A stretch of 64,000 nucleotides of DNA from Geosiphon pyriformis (GCA_016748015.1 JAAOMT010000096.1:180039-244038), one strand, 5' to 3'; numbered from the stretch's first letter, positions 51,101 to 64,000 are shown. Notes: generated by a model not told the origin, from the sequence alone. A program made the numbers and translations.

Positions 51101-52380
51101 TGAAATTAATGAATTTTTATGAAAATAGCCAGTATCAGCCCAAACCCTAATCGACAGAAAGATTATATTTCCCACAAAGTCTATTGGGAGCGAACTAACT
51201 TCCAAGGTAAGTTTTTGCTTATTCCATGAATTGTTGCTCTACTTAATACAAACTTAATAGAGAACATGTAACATTGCTTTAAGACCCATACTCTAAAGAT
51301 GATCGAGATATTTTCAAAAAATGCGATCATGAATGCAAAGATGAGAAACATCATAAGACTGACGCCGTTACCGGAAGAGATCCTGTCAGATCATTTTGCA
51401 CTCAAGATATCTTCCATGCAAACCTAGATCATACAAAGGCTCCTCCTGGAAATACTGGATATGTTACAGTAGACGGTCATCATTTTGCCTGTGATAATCC
51501 GATAACAAATATTGGAGACTTTCATATTATATTTGTGGTTGATAGAAGCGGCTCAATGGGTGGCACGGATTGTCAACCTCGTTGTAGCAGTACCAAAACG
51601 AGTGCACTCATGCTTTCTCATAAGAATCGGCTCGGAGCTGTATATGAAGCTTGTTATTCATTTATTGAGACGCGTAAAAATTCTCGTAAAAATATAAGTG
51701 CTGGCCAATCAGCCATTGATCGTGACACAGTATCTCTTGTACTCTTTGATAGCGGGGCAATAATACCATTTCAGAATCAAAGTCTCTCGAACTCTGACGA
51801 ACTTTTGCGAATTATGAGGCAATATCACCCATCGGGTGGAACCTCTTATCAAGCAGGAATACTGAAAGTTGCTGATATAATTAATCAAGATCATGACCCC
51901 ACAAGGTAAATTCAGTCTTGATCTTACGATTCTTTTCATAGTTTGGATTTATTAAAAAAGCAAAAAATTTTCTCCAGGACAAATATCGTTCTTTTTTTAT
52001 CTGATGGTGAAAGCTGGGGGAGTTCTCATGATCAAGAATTGAGAAATTTATGTAATCGGGAGGCGAGCCGAGGGTAATTTTACAATGATGCTGAGTTATG
52101 ACTGTATTCAATCGTTCATGCTAAAAGGAATATTTCATTTGCATCTCTTTAAAGCTCCCCATTGTTCTTGTATACGGTTTTGTTTGCGGCCGATGGACAT
52201 AGCGGTCAATCACTCAAGACCATGGTTAATATTGCGAATCAATATCATCCAACAAGCAACGTAAAAGACGGTCTCAAATGTCAGTATGCGTTGGCAGTAG
52301 ACGAAATCAAGCTCGCTATGCATTTTGCACATGTTGCCGAAAGTTTACGCAAACATCAACCTATGTTATTCAAGAAATGA
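42176..52380 (+). CDS. Giant GBP-like GTPase / Cys-rich / vWA protein, copy B, intact
   Basis: 34 exons, all GT-AG and in phase, 2,510 residues: 42176-42209, 42296-42457, 42522-42731, 42819-43011, 43102-43326, 43410-43620, 43730-44166, 44232-44281, 44377-44490, 44581-45216, 45300-45799, 45880-47078, 47175-47416, 47490-47545, 47622-47652, 47741-47782, 47855-48033, 48127-48222, 48295-48465, 48553-48572, 48654-48825, 48899-49046, 49112-49743, 49827-49969, 50052-50178, 50259-50468, 50551-50596, 50681-50746, 50825-50874, 50949-51057, 51129-51206, 51284-51905, 51978-52073, 52155-52380. Seen in order: an N-terminal part with a degenerate G-like fold (SLVGVYGRNEM), acidic and coiled-coil stretches, a beta-propeller-like middle, a GB1-type GTPase (GEQSCGKSYLLN 1400-1411, TEGVWM, DFEG 1445-1448, KD 1515-1516), a Cys/His-rich zinc-binding-like region (about 1790-2270) and a vWA domain with MIDAS residues DRSGS (2283), Thr2383 and Asp2413. 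GBP-family proteins oligomerise on GTP in membrane defence or remodelling; the role here is unknown. Confidence 0.9.
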
Positions 52381-55300
52381 AAGATGTCTGTAGAAAGTAT
52401 TAGAAATCATAAATAAATATGAACTTTCTTGATATGTTAATTCAAAGGTGTTTTTGTGCTATTTTACAGATTATTTGTGAAATCAAGTATAAAAAATTTA
52501 TTTTGCAAAATTAGATTTTGAAAATCAAAATCTTTGAAATGTAAAACAGCAATATCGATTTAATCAAACATATTCATCAATGGATTGATAATTTTTTGGT
52601 AGTTTTATAGCAAACCGATAATAATATATAGAGGAATGAACAAGAAATAAAATCAAGTAATAAATACAGTTTTTAATTTTAAAAATAGAGTAGATTTAAA
52701 GATGTAAGAATAGTTTTTGAATGTTATATAACCAATATATATTTATGCACAAGCCAAAAAAATCTTGGATTTGAATATGAATATTTTTTTATTCAAAAAC
52801 TGTTATTTCAAAAAAGCAGCTCCATAAATCAAGTAGAAAAAAAAATTAAGTTTTAAAAATTGGGCATATAGACATTCCAATGTTTACTTATAAATAATCT
52901 ATTTAATAGAAGTTAAATTCATTTTATTTACAGTTCACTTATTTGATGTAATAAATATAATAATTATTTTATACATTTGTTTTAATTTTAAAATCATATT
53001 ATAATTAATGAAAAGTAAAATCAACAATATATTACTAAATATTTAAAAAAATTTTTCTTTTTATTAATTTATAAATATTAAATTATATTTAGCAAAAAAT
53101 AATAATCAATGAATATTTTCATAATTTTAAATTGATATTAAAATTAAAATATTTTATGATTTTATTATTTAACTATTTTTAATTGTACCATTTTTGCAAT
53201 ATTATTTTTTTAAAATATTTTAGCATTTTATGTTGAAGTTTAAATATCAAAAAATTATTTATTTAACAAAAAAAAGTTAATAAAAAAATTAATAGTAAAC
53301 TTATTTTCAACAAAATAAATATTATAAAATAATATTGAGCAATATATATAAAAAATAATTTCAAGTTTAGAAATTTAAATAAAAAAAAAGTAATGCAAGA
53401 AATTAAAAAATCTAAAAATAATTTTTTTTTTAAAAATACAAAAAGTAACTAATTACATAGAAATAAATATTTATTATAGTAAATATTGGTGAACTATTCA
53501 GATTTATTTGCTCGATTTATAATTAGTCCAATTAAAAATAGCTGCTTACATATTTCTAACTATTATGCTTGCTTATGAAATAATTGATTTACAAAAATTT
53601 AAATCGAAACTTAAAAATGCATCCTATTAGCTATTTTTCATTGTAGCATTCACCATTTAACTCTGTTATTTTCATAAACACTGCAACGTTTAAGGAATTT
53701 TCTGCTAATATTTAAAGTAAAAACCTGTAAAATGCCAAGACTTCTGGAAAATAATTAGCATTTCAAACAGCTAACCTTTAAAAAATATTAAATGTGTAAG
53801 AGATCGTATAGTATTTAATGATAATGTCGAATTGACTGTCTTACTGCTGCACCCTTTGGTTTTTCAAATTTAACTGAGGGGACATTCGCATTGAAATTTT
53901 GAGTACCCCATTAATCATAGACGTAAATTGTGTGACATCACATGAAACTTGAAGGCTAAACAATATTCCAGTCATCACATCTCTTGAGCACATGATAAAG
54001 TCAGCCCATTAATTTTTAAATTCAAGAAATGTAACTAGTGATCGCTATTTTCCTTATTTTTCATTTAAAGGTTTTAATATGTGAGCAAAACAGTGTCCTA
54101 GTTTCATGAAATCACTACGCTGCGCATATACGAAATTACAATTTGTTTGCCACATATAGGTCAACGATCGATAAGAATTATTCGTTCTGCAAAAAAAGTT
54201 TCAGCATTAAAAATTTTCAAAAATTACTAGAGTTACAGATTGTTATCCTAATGCTTAAGTTCGAGAAATAATACTATTTATTTATACCACTAATATGTGA
54301 CCAGCTACACAGAATAAAATTGCTTAAGGATTTATATGGTAAAGTTCAAATCTTTTTGAGAGTCACTAATCTAGGATTGGCACAAATCCCATATAATCCT
54401 ATCATTTGCTGAATAAAATATTTTTTAAAGCAAAATTATTAAATATCTACTTTAAGAGATAAAATAACCTGCAAAATCTCGATTTTTAGGGAAATTAGTA
54501 CGAAACAACGACTGATTTTTACTGAAAGTTATTTTTTATAAGATTCAATCCAACGATATACAGCAAAAATAATTTATTTTTAACTTTCTAAACTATACTC
54601 TTTGGAATATAAAATTTTAGAAATTTAATTTCAATTTTAAATTAAGTAGTTTAAACAAAACACTTTAAAAAAATATACATCTAGTTTCTTTAAATCCCAA
54701 TATAGCTAATCGTATTTCAAGAACAGAGTTCATGACGAAATCTGTGTGAAATGATTTTCATCAAAGTAAAAAGGTTTCATTTGCTGACAAATTATAATAG
54801 TCTAACCTTTGATAAGAAAAAACTTTTTAAGACAAATTAACTGAAACATTTTTATCGTTAATAAATAATCTATTATTAGATAAAATTCGATTTAAAAATC
54901 TAAATTTTATTTCCATCTTAAGATCAAATACATCATTTTCTCAACTTTTGAATGAGCTTTTTATTCTTGGTAAAGGAATTTTTCTTCATTGAGAAAACCT
55001 TTTAAATATTTATTCTAGCTATGTACTGCTTAATATTGAAAACTCAATAAAAATCTCGGTAGTTTCTAGCAATAATATTTAGCTTCATATATTTGCAACA
55101 AAGTAAATATTCGCAAAAATATTTCCCCATCAGCAAAAGCTTTGATAATCGAAAAAATTATTTATACAAAAATGTTTTAAAGAATTATTATTCTATATGA
55201 CCTAAATGGTTTGTAAGTCGAAGGTGTACAAACCTTTTTTTGGAAAATGCATTTTTGGGTATCTTAATTTTAAAGCGAATCACCGATAAGTATCGAAAAA

Positions 55301-58300
55301 AAAATTCCCCTTAAAACATTTTTTTTTAAGATCCATATTTTTCATAAGGGGCATGTGTAGTTCAATAATTCTATACCTTTATGTCAGAGAGTTATAATCA
55401 GTCGCTTTAATCTCTTCAGGTCCCTTCAAAGAAACAGCACCTAGATCAATCAAAACAATTCCATTCTAAATGAAATTTTTTTTCAGGAGAAATCGGCACG
55501 ATTTGATATTAATTATCAAAGAATATTTTTCATTATAAAAATCTATTTCAATATATTGAACGAAGCTTCTTCGAAAAAGGGTTCCCTTTCTAATCGAGAT
55601 CGAAAAAATGAGAACTTTAAAAATAAATTCTGAAATAAATACAATTGCCAAGGTTATTTTTAAAAAAAAAATTTACTTCAATTAGAATATCATTTATAAA
55701 TATCGATCCAGAGATTATCATCATGAAGTTTCAGAACTAACCTTTCTTACAAAAACTGAAGAGTATTATCGCAAAGATATTCATTACAGAATTGGAAAAA
55801 ATTGTTAATTAGATTTTTTCGAAAGATTAATAATAAGGGTTAGTTGGTTAATTTTGAAGCGAGGAATTTTGCTACCAACTTTATTTACAAAGTAATTTAA
55901 CTTTTCTAATTATTCGTTTGATTGGTTAAATCTACGATTTTTTAGAAGACTACCCGATTCAGAGAGTTACAATGCTTAATGATATCATTATTTCCCATGT
56001 GCTTAATTTTCCGAATTTGGTAAATTTTAATGGGGTGATCTTTCATTTCATGAGCGAAGGAAAATTCAAGTCTCAAAACTAACTTTCTATCACACATCTT
56101 CTGATTGACAAATTCCAATGACATTTTCACCACGGCTTGTAGAAATCTTTGATCTCATGAGTATTTGGTCCTCAGATAAAATAAGAAAAATCTTTTTGTA
56201 TTTAAAGTTTTGTCTTCCTCGAGATTATACATACTTCTATTTTATGAAAAAATTCGAATTCCTTATTTTTTGACAATGAATTTGTTGAGACTCAATAAAA
56301 ACTTTATAAGATAAATTTCAAAGATTGTAAAATGGACAATGTCAATTAAAAATTTTGCTCGAATTTCATGACTTGAAATTATTAGCGATTGATGATGGTC
56401 CAAACTTTACCAAAAAGGGAGAAAATAAAGAATGATGTGTTTATGTAAATAGATTTGCACGCTGATCTACATAAAATGCTGTGTAAGGCAATCCCTAAAA
56501 TGTGTGCAAATTATACCAAAATTATTATCAACTTGACAAAAACAGTAGTAAAATATTACTAATTACTTATCTTTTGCCCAACAATCGAGGACAAAATTGC
56601 GAATAGAAAAAAAAATATATCACAGAGGTTACAATTTGAATGTATAAAAAATGTTTTTAAAAGCTTGATTTTTGCAAGATTTTCTAATCTCAAAAAAATA
56701 AAACTAAAAATCATGTGAAACTTTAACCATTATTAATTCGGAGACCAATAATATGGTTTGAGTCTATAGATGGATTTTTGGGAAAAATTATAATCCATTG
56801 AAAAGTTTCTCTTTTACTCGGTCCAGATCTTGGTTTTTCTCATAATTTAGCTTTTAACATGCCTGGATTCGTAAAATTTAAATGTTTTGTTAACAGAATA
56901 TTCCAAAAAAATTCTGGTTTGAATTTACTTGTAAACAAACAATTTTTATCCGGAAATACTTTTAATAGTAAGCTTTTTTCTTTATTATCAACCTTGCCCG
57001 AATCCTAAGCAATATTTATTTATCAATTTTACAAAAGAAGTAAAGTTTCTTTTTTGTCTAAAGTAAAAGAACCATTCAATTTAAAGTTTTCTACAATCTG
57101 GTATTTCGGTCCATGTAAAGATATACTTTCTTATCAAGTATATATATTTGAAAATGTTTCTTCTTTTAACAGATAATTCTTTTAAAAAGATTTAATTTCA
57201 AGATAACCAATGAATTCATAACAGACGTCTGATATTTTAATATCTTTTATTTATAACTACTTTAAGCTTCATGTTACTGATAAAATAAGTGTCACTAAAT
57301 GGTAGATATTTTGTTTGACATGTTATCAATGGCTTACACAATCAACTCCACTGAATTTTATGGGTTTTTGGGCTCTTTGGGTTAATTTGCGCATCCAGAT
57401 TTTGACGATCTGGGGAATTCGGTGGAACTTGTGAAACTATTTTCTATAGTAAATAAACAATATTTGATGTAACTGGATACCAATTGAAGCGGTTTTATCA
57501 CAAAAGGCTTTCGTTTCAATCAATTAGCTTATCAAAATGGTGACTTGTAAGGGTCAATATTTTGTCCAAAGATATTCTTTTTTTCCGAAACTATGAAAGT
57601 CGCACAAGAAACTTGAGAAATCCATTTTCGGTAAATCTCAAACCAAAGAATTAAGGCTGCAAAATGAAACCAAATCAAGTTACTCAAAAAGAGATCAAAA
57701 TAAGGCTTAAATTTTTCCACCAGGATCAATGAATTTTCAACATGATCCACCCCCAAAAAACATTTTCGAAAAAAGAAACCGTTTTCAAAATAGAATATTA
57801 CGGTAATCTAATCAAATTAAACGTGACAATTATTTTGGCTCTTATTGCCATAAATTTGGTTTAGGTTTATGCTGGTGATCATTGGATCAATCGCATGTTA
57901 TGCTCTTTTAATCATACTAGAAATTTTAATTTTATGAAACCATGGCGAGCGATTGGCTCTTCTGAAGCATTTTATTTAAACTAGCTATATGGAGAACATG
58001 TGCTCAAGGAATATCAGGAATCGTAAAAAAAAAATTACACTGGATTTATTTATTTTTGCTAGAGGTTGGGGAGCGAGAATGTAATTAATTTTAGACGGAA
58101 AAACTGCTCTTTTTTCATTTAGAAAAATTTCGAAACTTTTGGCGATTGATCTAGATAATTTTTTGAATATTTACAAATTTTGAGCTAGCTTATAGAGGAA
58201 AGACAAAAATAAATCATTCGTCACTTTATGGCGATCAATTTTAGACGTCATTGTAGGGGTATTGTAAGCGTTAATCTTGCCAAGTAAGAGGATCCTATCT

Positions 58301-58306
58301 TATTTA
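52381..58306. other. Long intergenic region
   Basis: No gene was recognised. 52381-53560 is extremely AT-rich. 53560-58260 is less AT-rich and evenly mixed, with no frame longer than about 75 codons, and contains recurrent short words such as AGAGTTACA or AGAGTTATA (near 54231, 55388 and 55968). It may be a very old repeat or mobile-element relic, but I could not define a unit. Confidence 0.45.
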
Positions 58307-60275
58307 TTACCCCTTGCTTGATTTCTCTTTGTCGATCCATCTCTGTATAGCTCTACGAGTTTCTATGGGTTTTGGTACAGCGATACGTCGCATCATTGTT
58401 GAAACAGAACCTTGAGACATTTTACATGTATCACTATTAGATAATGCAATTATTTCTTCGGCGATATGTGATTGGGTACATTTTGGGTTATCAAGACGAG
58501 GAGTGGCATATTTAATGAATTCTTCGATCAAGTCATGATCTTCTGGTTTCAGCGGTTTTGGGGTATATATATGAGTTTTAGCTTCTCGAAACCAATCAGC
58601 AGCAGAACCGCTTCGATGTGCAACACCATTCAAGAAAAAACTGTGCAGGGTGGGGCCAGTGGTTGTTGGTAAATCATCTCTCAGTTGATCCATAAAGGGT
58701 TCAAGAGCTGAATTTGGCTGATCAAGAGTCGAAAATTGATAAGGAGTTGATGGTCGGCCTATAGGGGATGGTGATTCATTAAATATATTGTGCGGATAAT
58801 TCGGAAAGGCCGATATGGTTTTCGCTGATGTTTTAGTTTGTTGTTGAGATGATGCCATATCAAAAGTTCCCTTTTCTAATTGCGGCACCACAATTATAGT
58901 TTCTTCCCAACGATTTGTTAATTTTCCCTTTTCTTTTCCTGGATGCCCTGCTAAGCGTCGCTTTTTTGTTGTAGGAATCGAGGCAACAGTAGATTGTGAA
59001 ACAGCCGTGCTTTGTGACATAGCAGTGGACTGAGAGGCAATGGTATCAATTGTTGATTCTCGTTTAAAGGATTTTCGTGATTTGAAGAACCCATTCATAT
59101 TCTTCGCCTGCCCTCTACTGCTCAATTCAGTTGGTGAACTTGAAATTTGTGTGAAAGTCGAATTCCCCATCTGAGGAATAGATTTAGGAGCATGAAACAT
59201 TGAGTCGTTAGGTGAGATTTTTGCGACATCTGTCAAAATCGTATCAATCTGTGGAATTGTTATAAAAGTTGAGTTGATCCGAGGAACTGGTACATAATCT
59301 CTGGGACTGTCAAACTGTGGACTTGAAGATGGGGATGTTTTGAAAGTTGAATCGATTTTGGAAAGTCGGGGCGTGATTGGTAAATCAAAAGAACGTTCCT
59401 GAGATACTACATCTACAGGGTTTGCTATTTCTGCAACTTTTATAGCGTTTTGGGTGTTTGAAACAGGTTCATCCCATCTGCTCATAATTAGATTTGGTAA
59501 AGAGTTTTTCTCATTGATAATTGATTTTTCGATTTTATTAATGGCAGAATTTCCCGAAACATCCATCCATATATCAAGTTTATTTTCATTTGTTTCTTCC
59601 TCGCTGATAATTTCCCTAGTCTTTTGATAGCCTTGTTCAACGTGTCTTTTTTCTTTAATTTGCCTTCCTGAAAAATTTTCTTCAGCAGATAGGTTTTCTG
59701 GCTTCTCACTGTTCGATGATACCGATTCTTGTGTTACTTGTGAATATTCAAGAGGCAAATTTTCAATTTCAAATTCATCGGTATCAGTTTCAAATTTTGG
59801 TCTAGGTCTCTTTTTATGCCGCCTATTCTTTTGTATTCTTTGATATTTCACCCGTGATCTTTGCTTAAAGTTCTCGAAATTTCTTTCAGCAGGATTGATT
59901 TCATGGGGTAAAAGGTGAATTGATGAATTTGTCAAGTTATTGAATAAGTCTTCAGGCAATTGTATACACATATCATCGGGTAGAAGCCCTTTTAATTCGT
60001 CAACTTTTTTTGCTGCATAACGTAACGACTCACTTGCATTCTTAAATGCTTCACCGGCAATTTGATAGGCTTTTAATACCTGAGATTGACGTTAATTAAT
60101 TTAGTCCAGCAGTGAAAAATCATTATTAAAGGAGAAATCACCTTTAAGAACTTTTGTAAAGGCTTACCTCATTTGTCTTTGCTACTATTTCTTCATGCAG
60201 AAGCGGTTCTTCACTTTCGCTTTCTGAACTTGTTTCATTTTTCCAATTTTGATCACTTTCTGTTCCTTCACTCAT
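58307..60275 (-). CDS. Large disordered protein with C-terminal CUT-like helix-turn-helix
   Basis: Two exons in transcript order, 60275-60168 and 60079-58307, joined in phase 0 (GTAAGC...CTCAG); 626 residues. The N-terminus is acidic (ESESEEPLLHEE), followed by an Ala/Lys-rich helix (AGEAFKNASESLRYAAKKVD). Residues about 90-500 are low-complexity and Ser/Thr/Pro/Lys-rich, with a basic patch near 406-420 (KKRRLAGHPGKEKGK) that may be a nuclear localisation signal or AT-hook-like. The C-terminus (about 555-620) is ordered: an acidic helix, then TQSHIAEEI and MSQGSVSTMMRR, then RAIQRWI. The SQGSVS turn and spacing recall the CUT/POU-type DNA-binding fold, though homology is not proven. I infer a nuclear DNA-binding regulator. 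The start at 60275 is chosen because the intron then joins two coding-like exons without a stop. Confidence 0.75.
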
Positions 60276-63200
60276 ACTAAATATTGGGTTACTTGTGAGG
60301 TGTGAAATGTTCAAATGCTTTTTTCCTAATTTTTAAAATCTTTTAAATCTGTTAAAGTAGAACAATCCTTGTTGAGTTTTATTTGCCACAATTTATTCGA
60401 AACTCTGTGACCAGAATATTATAAGAAATAGAACAAAGTCCCAGTAGTATATTTCGCACCTTTTTTTGGCTTTTACGAAACATAAGGTATCAAAAATGAA
60501 TCAGGAGACCAATCGATCAACATATTTACAATGCCACCGTTCATTTTGGCTAAGCGATAATAACAGATAATAGTCATATAGAGACTAAGAATGGATTTAT
60601 TTGGTTTTTGATCAATGTGATACAATCATCTATGCTATTAAGATGCTATATGTTAAATAAATGAATATAAAAAATAAACTGTTATACATTCATAGAATTA
60701 GATGTTCATTAAATATCTATTTGGATGGTGGTGGGAGACAAATTTGCCCATTTAGGAAGGACAAAGTTTTGGTAATGAACTTAGATTTCTGATAAGAGGT
60801 AATTTAAATTAGGAAAAAAATTGTGTAAATCTCACATGCATATTCCCATTTTGGGGTTCGAAAATATGAGAAAATGTTAAGGGCCAAAAGCGGACATTTC
60901 TGTCGTCCTCCCCTAAAATTATAAGACAGTCTGGTCCAATAAAATTTTTGGGAATTCTTTTTAAAAAAAAATTTGATTTTTTTTTTCACTTTTTATTTTA
61001 ATGAATTTTCAATCAAGTGGCTAAACTAAACGACTTGAAATTCAGAGAGAGTAGATGATTCAAAAATTCTCAAGATAGATAGCAATTCAACGATTCTGAG
61101 ACAATTTCTCACACACAGCCCCGATGCAGGCTTACAATGGTTTACGATTTTGGAAGGCTTGCAAAAAAACTCTTTGTTCCCATTAACTATCCCGTTTTGG
61201 TTAGGAGACACCGGGACAAATCAAGTTTAACTTGGCTGGGCTCGCCCTATTTGGAAATCGCAATACTATTTATTGTGTGTTGTATAACGTCACCAATTAT
61301 TAAAAATCTATGCCTAAATCACTTAATTGTAATAGGTGAGAATCATGATGATCACTTGAATTCAACCTTTAGATGTAGAATGGCTGTTCAAAGACTATTA
61401 TCCCTTTTATTTGGCATATGTTCTTTTACAAATCTAGGTTTCGTCAAAAAATATGTTTTGAATTTGATTCTTAAATATTCAAAACCTAACACAGAATTTA
61501 CCCGATGAAAAGCATAATGAAAGAAGTTTAATTTCTAGTTAAAAAAAATAATATTGCTACATCATTTGCAAAATATATTTAATGTTTAGAAAATTTTTTG
61601 TTACTTTTGAATTAGTTGCTAACCCATTTCAATGACTCTGAACGTTTTGATCTTTTTACCTTCAAAAGGATTGCGAAGGATTTACTGGATCGAATAATCT
61701 CAACAGCATATGAATACAGTGTGAAATATTTTTTCAAAGGAATACCGGAGGATTTTGCAACATTAAAAATTTAAAACATTCAGCATAAAATGACTTTAAA
61801 TTCAGCACCATTTTTATAATGCATGAAAATTTTACATTATATGAGGCAGAAATATTTTAAAACTCACTGGGATTCAACATTTTTAGCTTTATATATATTT
61901 GGAATTAGTAACAAACCTAAAATACGTATAATATACATAATTGCAAAGGAAAATTTACAAATGGCTTGAATTTTTACGTGCTTCAATATCAAGCTAAGCA
62001 AGAGAAGGAATCGAAGATTTATGGGAAAAGAAACGTAAAGTTCAGATGACAACTATTAATCCTCGAAAGAAGGTGTCCAAGAATATATGGAAATATTTTT
62101 TTTTATAGCTAGGGAAAATCCCTTTCTTTGTAATGTATATATTTCTTGGAATATTTTAGTTTGATAAAATTTCAATTTCACTAATTCTTTATTCTACAGC
62201 CCTCGATATTTTTACTCAATTTTTTAGATTCCTTTAATGAAAACGATTGTAAGACTTTTTGATTAGTCTTTTGGCTGCACGATTTTTCCTTATAATTTTT
62301 TATTATTATTATTATTAACTTTACGCTGGATTCATGCCAATTTTTCAGTCTTCAGGAAATGAATTTAACTCCTCTTTTCGTTTTGGATGTGATTTTGAAA
62401 AGTGATTTGTTCCTTTCCAACTGATTCTATTGATATTTAAGCCGATAAAAAAGTCATAAAGATTCGAAGATAAAATTCCTTGATTGCGATGGTCAACAGA
62501 ATTTCTGAACTGTTCATAGACCTTTAAAACAATGAAAAGCGATGAAGCTCATTCCAATTATACCGATCAAACAAAATTGGCTAAACTTTTGTCATAGTAG
62601 TAAGAAAGATAGAGATTTTCAGGGAAAGGAAGAGTATTTATAAGTGGAACAAGGCAAAAAATCGTTAATTCAGTATAAACTATTTTTTGTTTTATCATTC
62701 TATAAATGAATAGGGATGCAATTGAGAAGATGATTGATCAATCTTTTCACACTAAGTCTTGCTTTCATTTATATCGATCAATTTTTTTAGCATTAATACT
62801 TTTTAAAGTACCACAATCCTCCAAGTTGAATAAATTTTTCTTTAATACAGAGGTTTTTATTTCGCAAGGTTCAGATCCAGGGCCAAAGTATGAAAAAATC
62901 TAGATTCAGTTTGAGACTGCATGCATTTAGTTTTTTGAAATTTATAATAGAAATATGAAAAATATTTTTTGGCCAATTTTCTCACTTGATATGAATATAT
63001 TGATTCAAAGCGTAATAAGATTATTATCTCTGAACCTAAATTGGAATAGTCCGACTCTAACCCCTTATTAATAAACCATTAAAACTAACCGCTTTATCTC
63101 TGTATCAGAAATTCCAAATTAAGTCAATTTTACAGTCAGCTGTTTGAACTTAATTTATAGTTTTTTAATATAATATCAAAATTTAAAATTGCTTGAAAGC

Positions 63201-64000
63201 TAACAGTGCAATAATATAAAATATATTTGTGATGCCAGAAATTATAACCTGTATAAATCTGGTTTCTATTCGGATTCGGGATGAATGAAATAAAATAGAA
63301 TTTTTTAGTATCATAAAGACATGTTTAGTAATTAAAAGCTATGTTGAAGTAAAATTATCCTGAATGGTGAGTTAAATCATATTGTGAAGATGCATATTAA
63401 TAATCAAATTTTTCTTCAATAGAGTAAAAACCGGGAATATGTTTGTTCTACAGATAAAAGCTTTCAAAATATTTTTTACCGGCTGCAACTTATTGATGGC
63501 ACAAAGTTTCGCCAAGAGAAGGATTACTTTAGATTATAAAAGATAATTAATTATGAAGATATTCTGGTTTAATTTATTGATGTAAAACAATAAAATTGTC
63601 AGTTAATATTTCAACCCCTATATTTTAAAATGAGTATTTTAAATCTTCAGATTTGAGTGAAAGTTCTCTTGGTAACTTGCTTTGTTTAGTCGTTTCTTGG
63701 AAAATATTTTTCAGATAAGAAAAAAAAAGAAAAAATAAATGAGTGCTGTTTTATTTGCAAGAAAAATTAATGATAACTTTCAAGTAAATAAAAAAAAGCA
63801 CCAATAATCCAAAATCTAAATGAATTAAAGAATGAATTAATATTCTGGTGTTTTAAAATTTTCAATTTTTATAATTATGTAAAATACTCATTTTGATTTC
63901 ACATCTGTAACTAAAAAATCTGATAAAAATGTGATTCAAAATATTTTTTAAATTATATACAATTATTAGTCAACTTCATATATCTATTAATTTTACTATA
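60276..64000. other. Intergenic region with short coding-like scraps
   Basis: No complete gene was recognised. A 123-codon open frame at 61137-61508 (plus) is hydrophobic in part, but starts inside a longer unpatterned stretch and has no known motif. A 52-codon open piece at 61616-61774 (plus) has protein-like composition (SERFDLFTFKRIAKDLLDRI). An ATT run lies near 62300-62321. Confidence 0.5.
61616..61774 (+). pseudogene. Short coding-like fragment of unknown family
   Basis: This 52-codon frame between a TAG and a TAA has no ATG at its start and reads THFNDSERFDLFTFKRIA, then DLLDRIISTAYEYSVKYFF. Its composition is unlike the AT-driven random frames around it (many charged residues, few Asn/Lys/Ile runs). 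It may be an exon or relic; no family was recognised. Confidence 0.25.

Noticed and set aside
1-64000. CRISPR arrays, rRNA, tRNA or bacterial operons
   Set aside because: No regularly spaced repeats other than microsatellites, no rRNA-like block and no convincing cloverleaf were seen; the gene structure is eukaryotic. tRNA absence cannot be guaranteed without a covariance-model scan.

Overview
This window looks like nuclear DNA of a filamentous fungus, most likely an arbuscular mycorrhizal fungus (Glomeromycotina, Rhizophagus-like). The reasons are very AT-rich sequence, long gene-poor stretches full of ATT/TA microsatellites, genes split by many short GT-AG introns, and the gene content: Opy2-like cysteine-rich secreted proteins, relics of MATA-type HMG-box genes, and giant GTPase-vWA proteins. 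This assignment is inference; nothing in the window proves the species. The genes use standard stop codons, and I saw no bacterial-type operons, rRNA, tRNA or CRISPR.

Layout. (1) 95-1820 and 10120-11590 are two copies of one segment, each with a TATA box and a small secreted Opy2-like gene (419-1003 and 10393-11010). The first copy lost one cysteine module in frame and gained a coding minisatellite tail. Between them lie a broken MATA-HMG-box gene on the minus strand (4946-5642), an interrupted reading frame (5709-6056), a fold-back hairpin (7884-7951) and a Tc1/mariner-like MITE (8060-8498). (2) 14139-24503 and 42176-52380 are two paralogous 34-exon genes for proteins of about 2,500 residues. 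Each combines a GB1/GBP-type GTPase domain, a long Cys/His-rich zinc-binding-like region and a C-terminal von Willebrand A domain with an intact MIDAS. The downstream copy is open from end to end. The upstream copy has one extra A inside the P-loop codons. (3) 24.5-34.8 kb holds relics: a possible orphan 3' exon (24903-25033), a broken polyQ/polyH gene (27010-27427, minus), a small Asn/Gln-rich gene (28258-28653), a second HMG-box relic (28985-29526) and the decayed 3' end of a Ski2-type RNA helicase gene (32153-33001). (4) 34832-36132 (minus) is a four-exon class-3 lipase-like gene whose nucleophile position is Gly instead of Ser. (5) 38954-39342 is a third Opy2-like locus with an in-frame TAG just after its signal peptide. 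(6) 58307-60275 (minus) encodes a 626-residue disordered protein with a CUT-like helix-turn-helix at its C-terminus. The remainder is AT-rich intergenic DNA in which I recognise little.

The strongest candidate for an undescribed system is the duplicated GBP-like GTPase/vWA giant. GBP-family GTPases act in animal cell-autonomous immunity, so a fungal member with a Cys-rich segment and a metal-dependent adhesion domain, kept as two diverging copies with patchy sequence homogenisation, deserves experimental attention. Its function is not known from the sequence.
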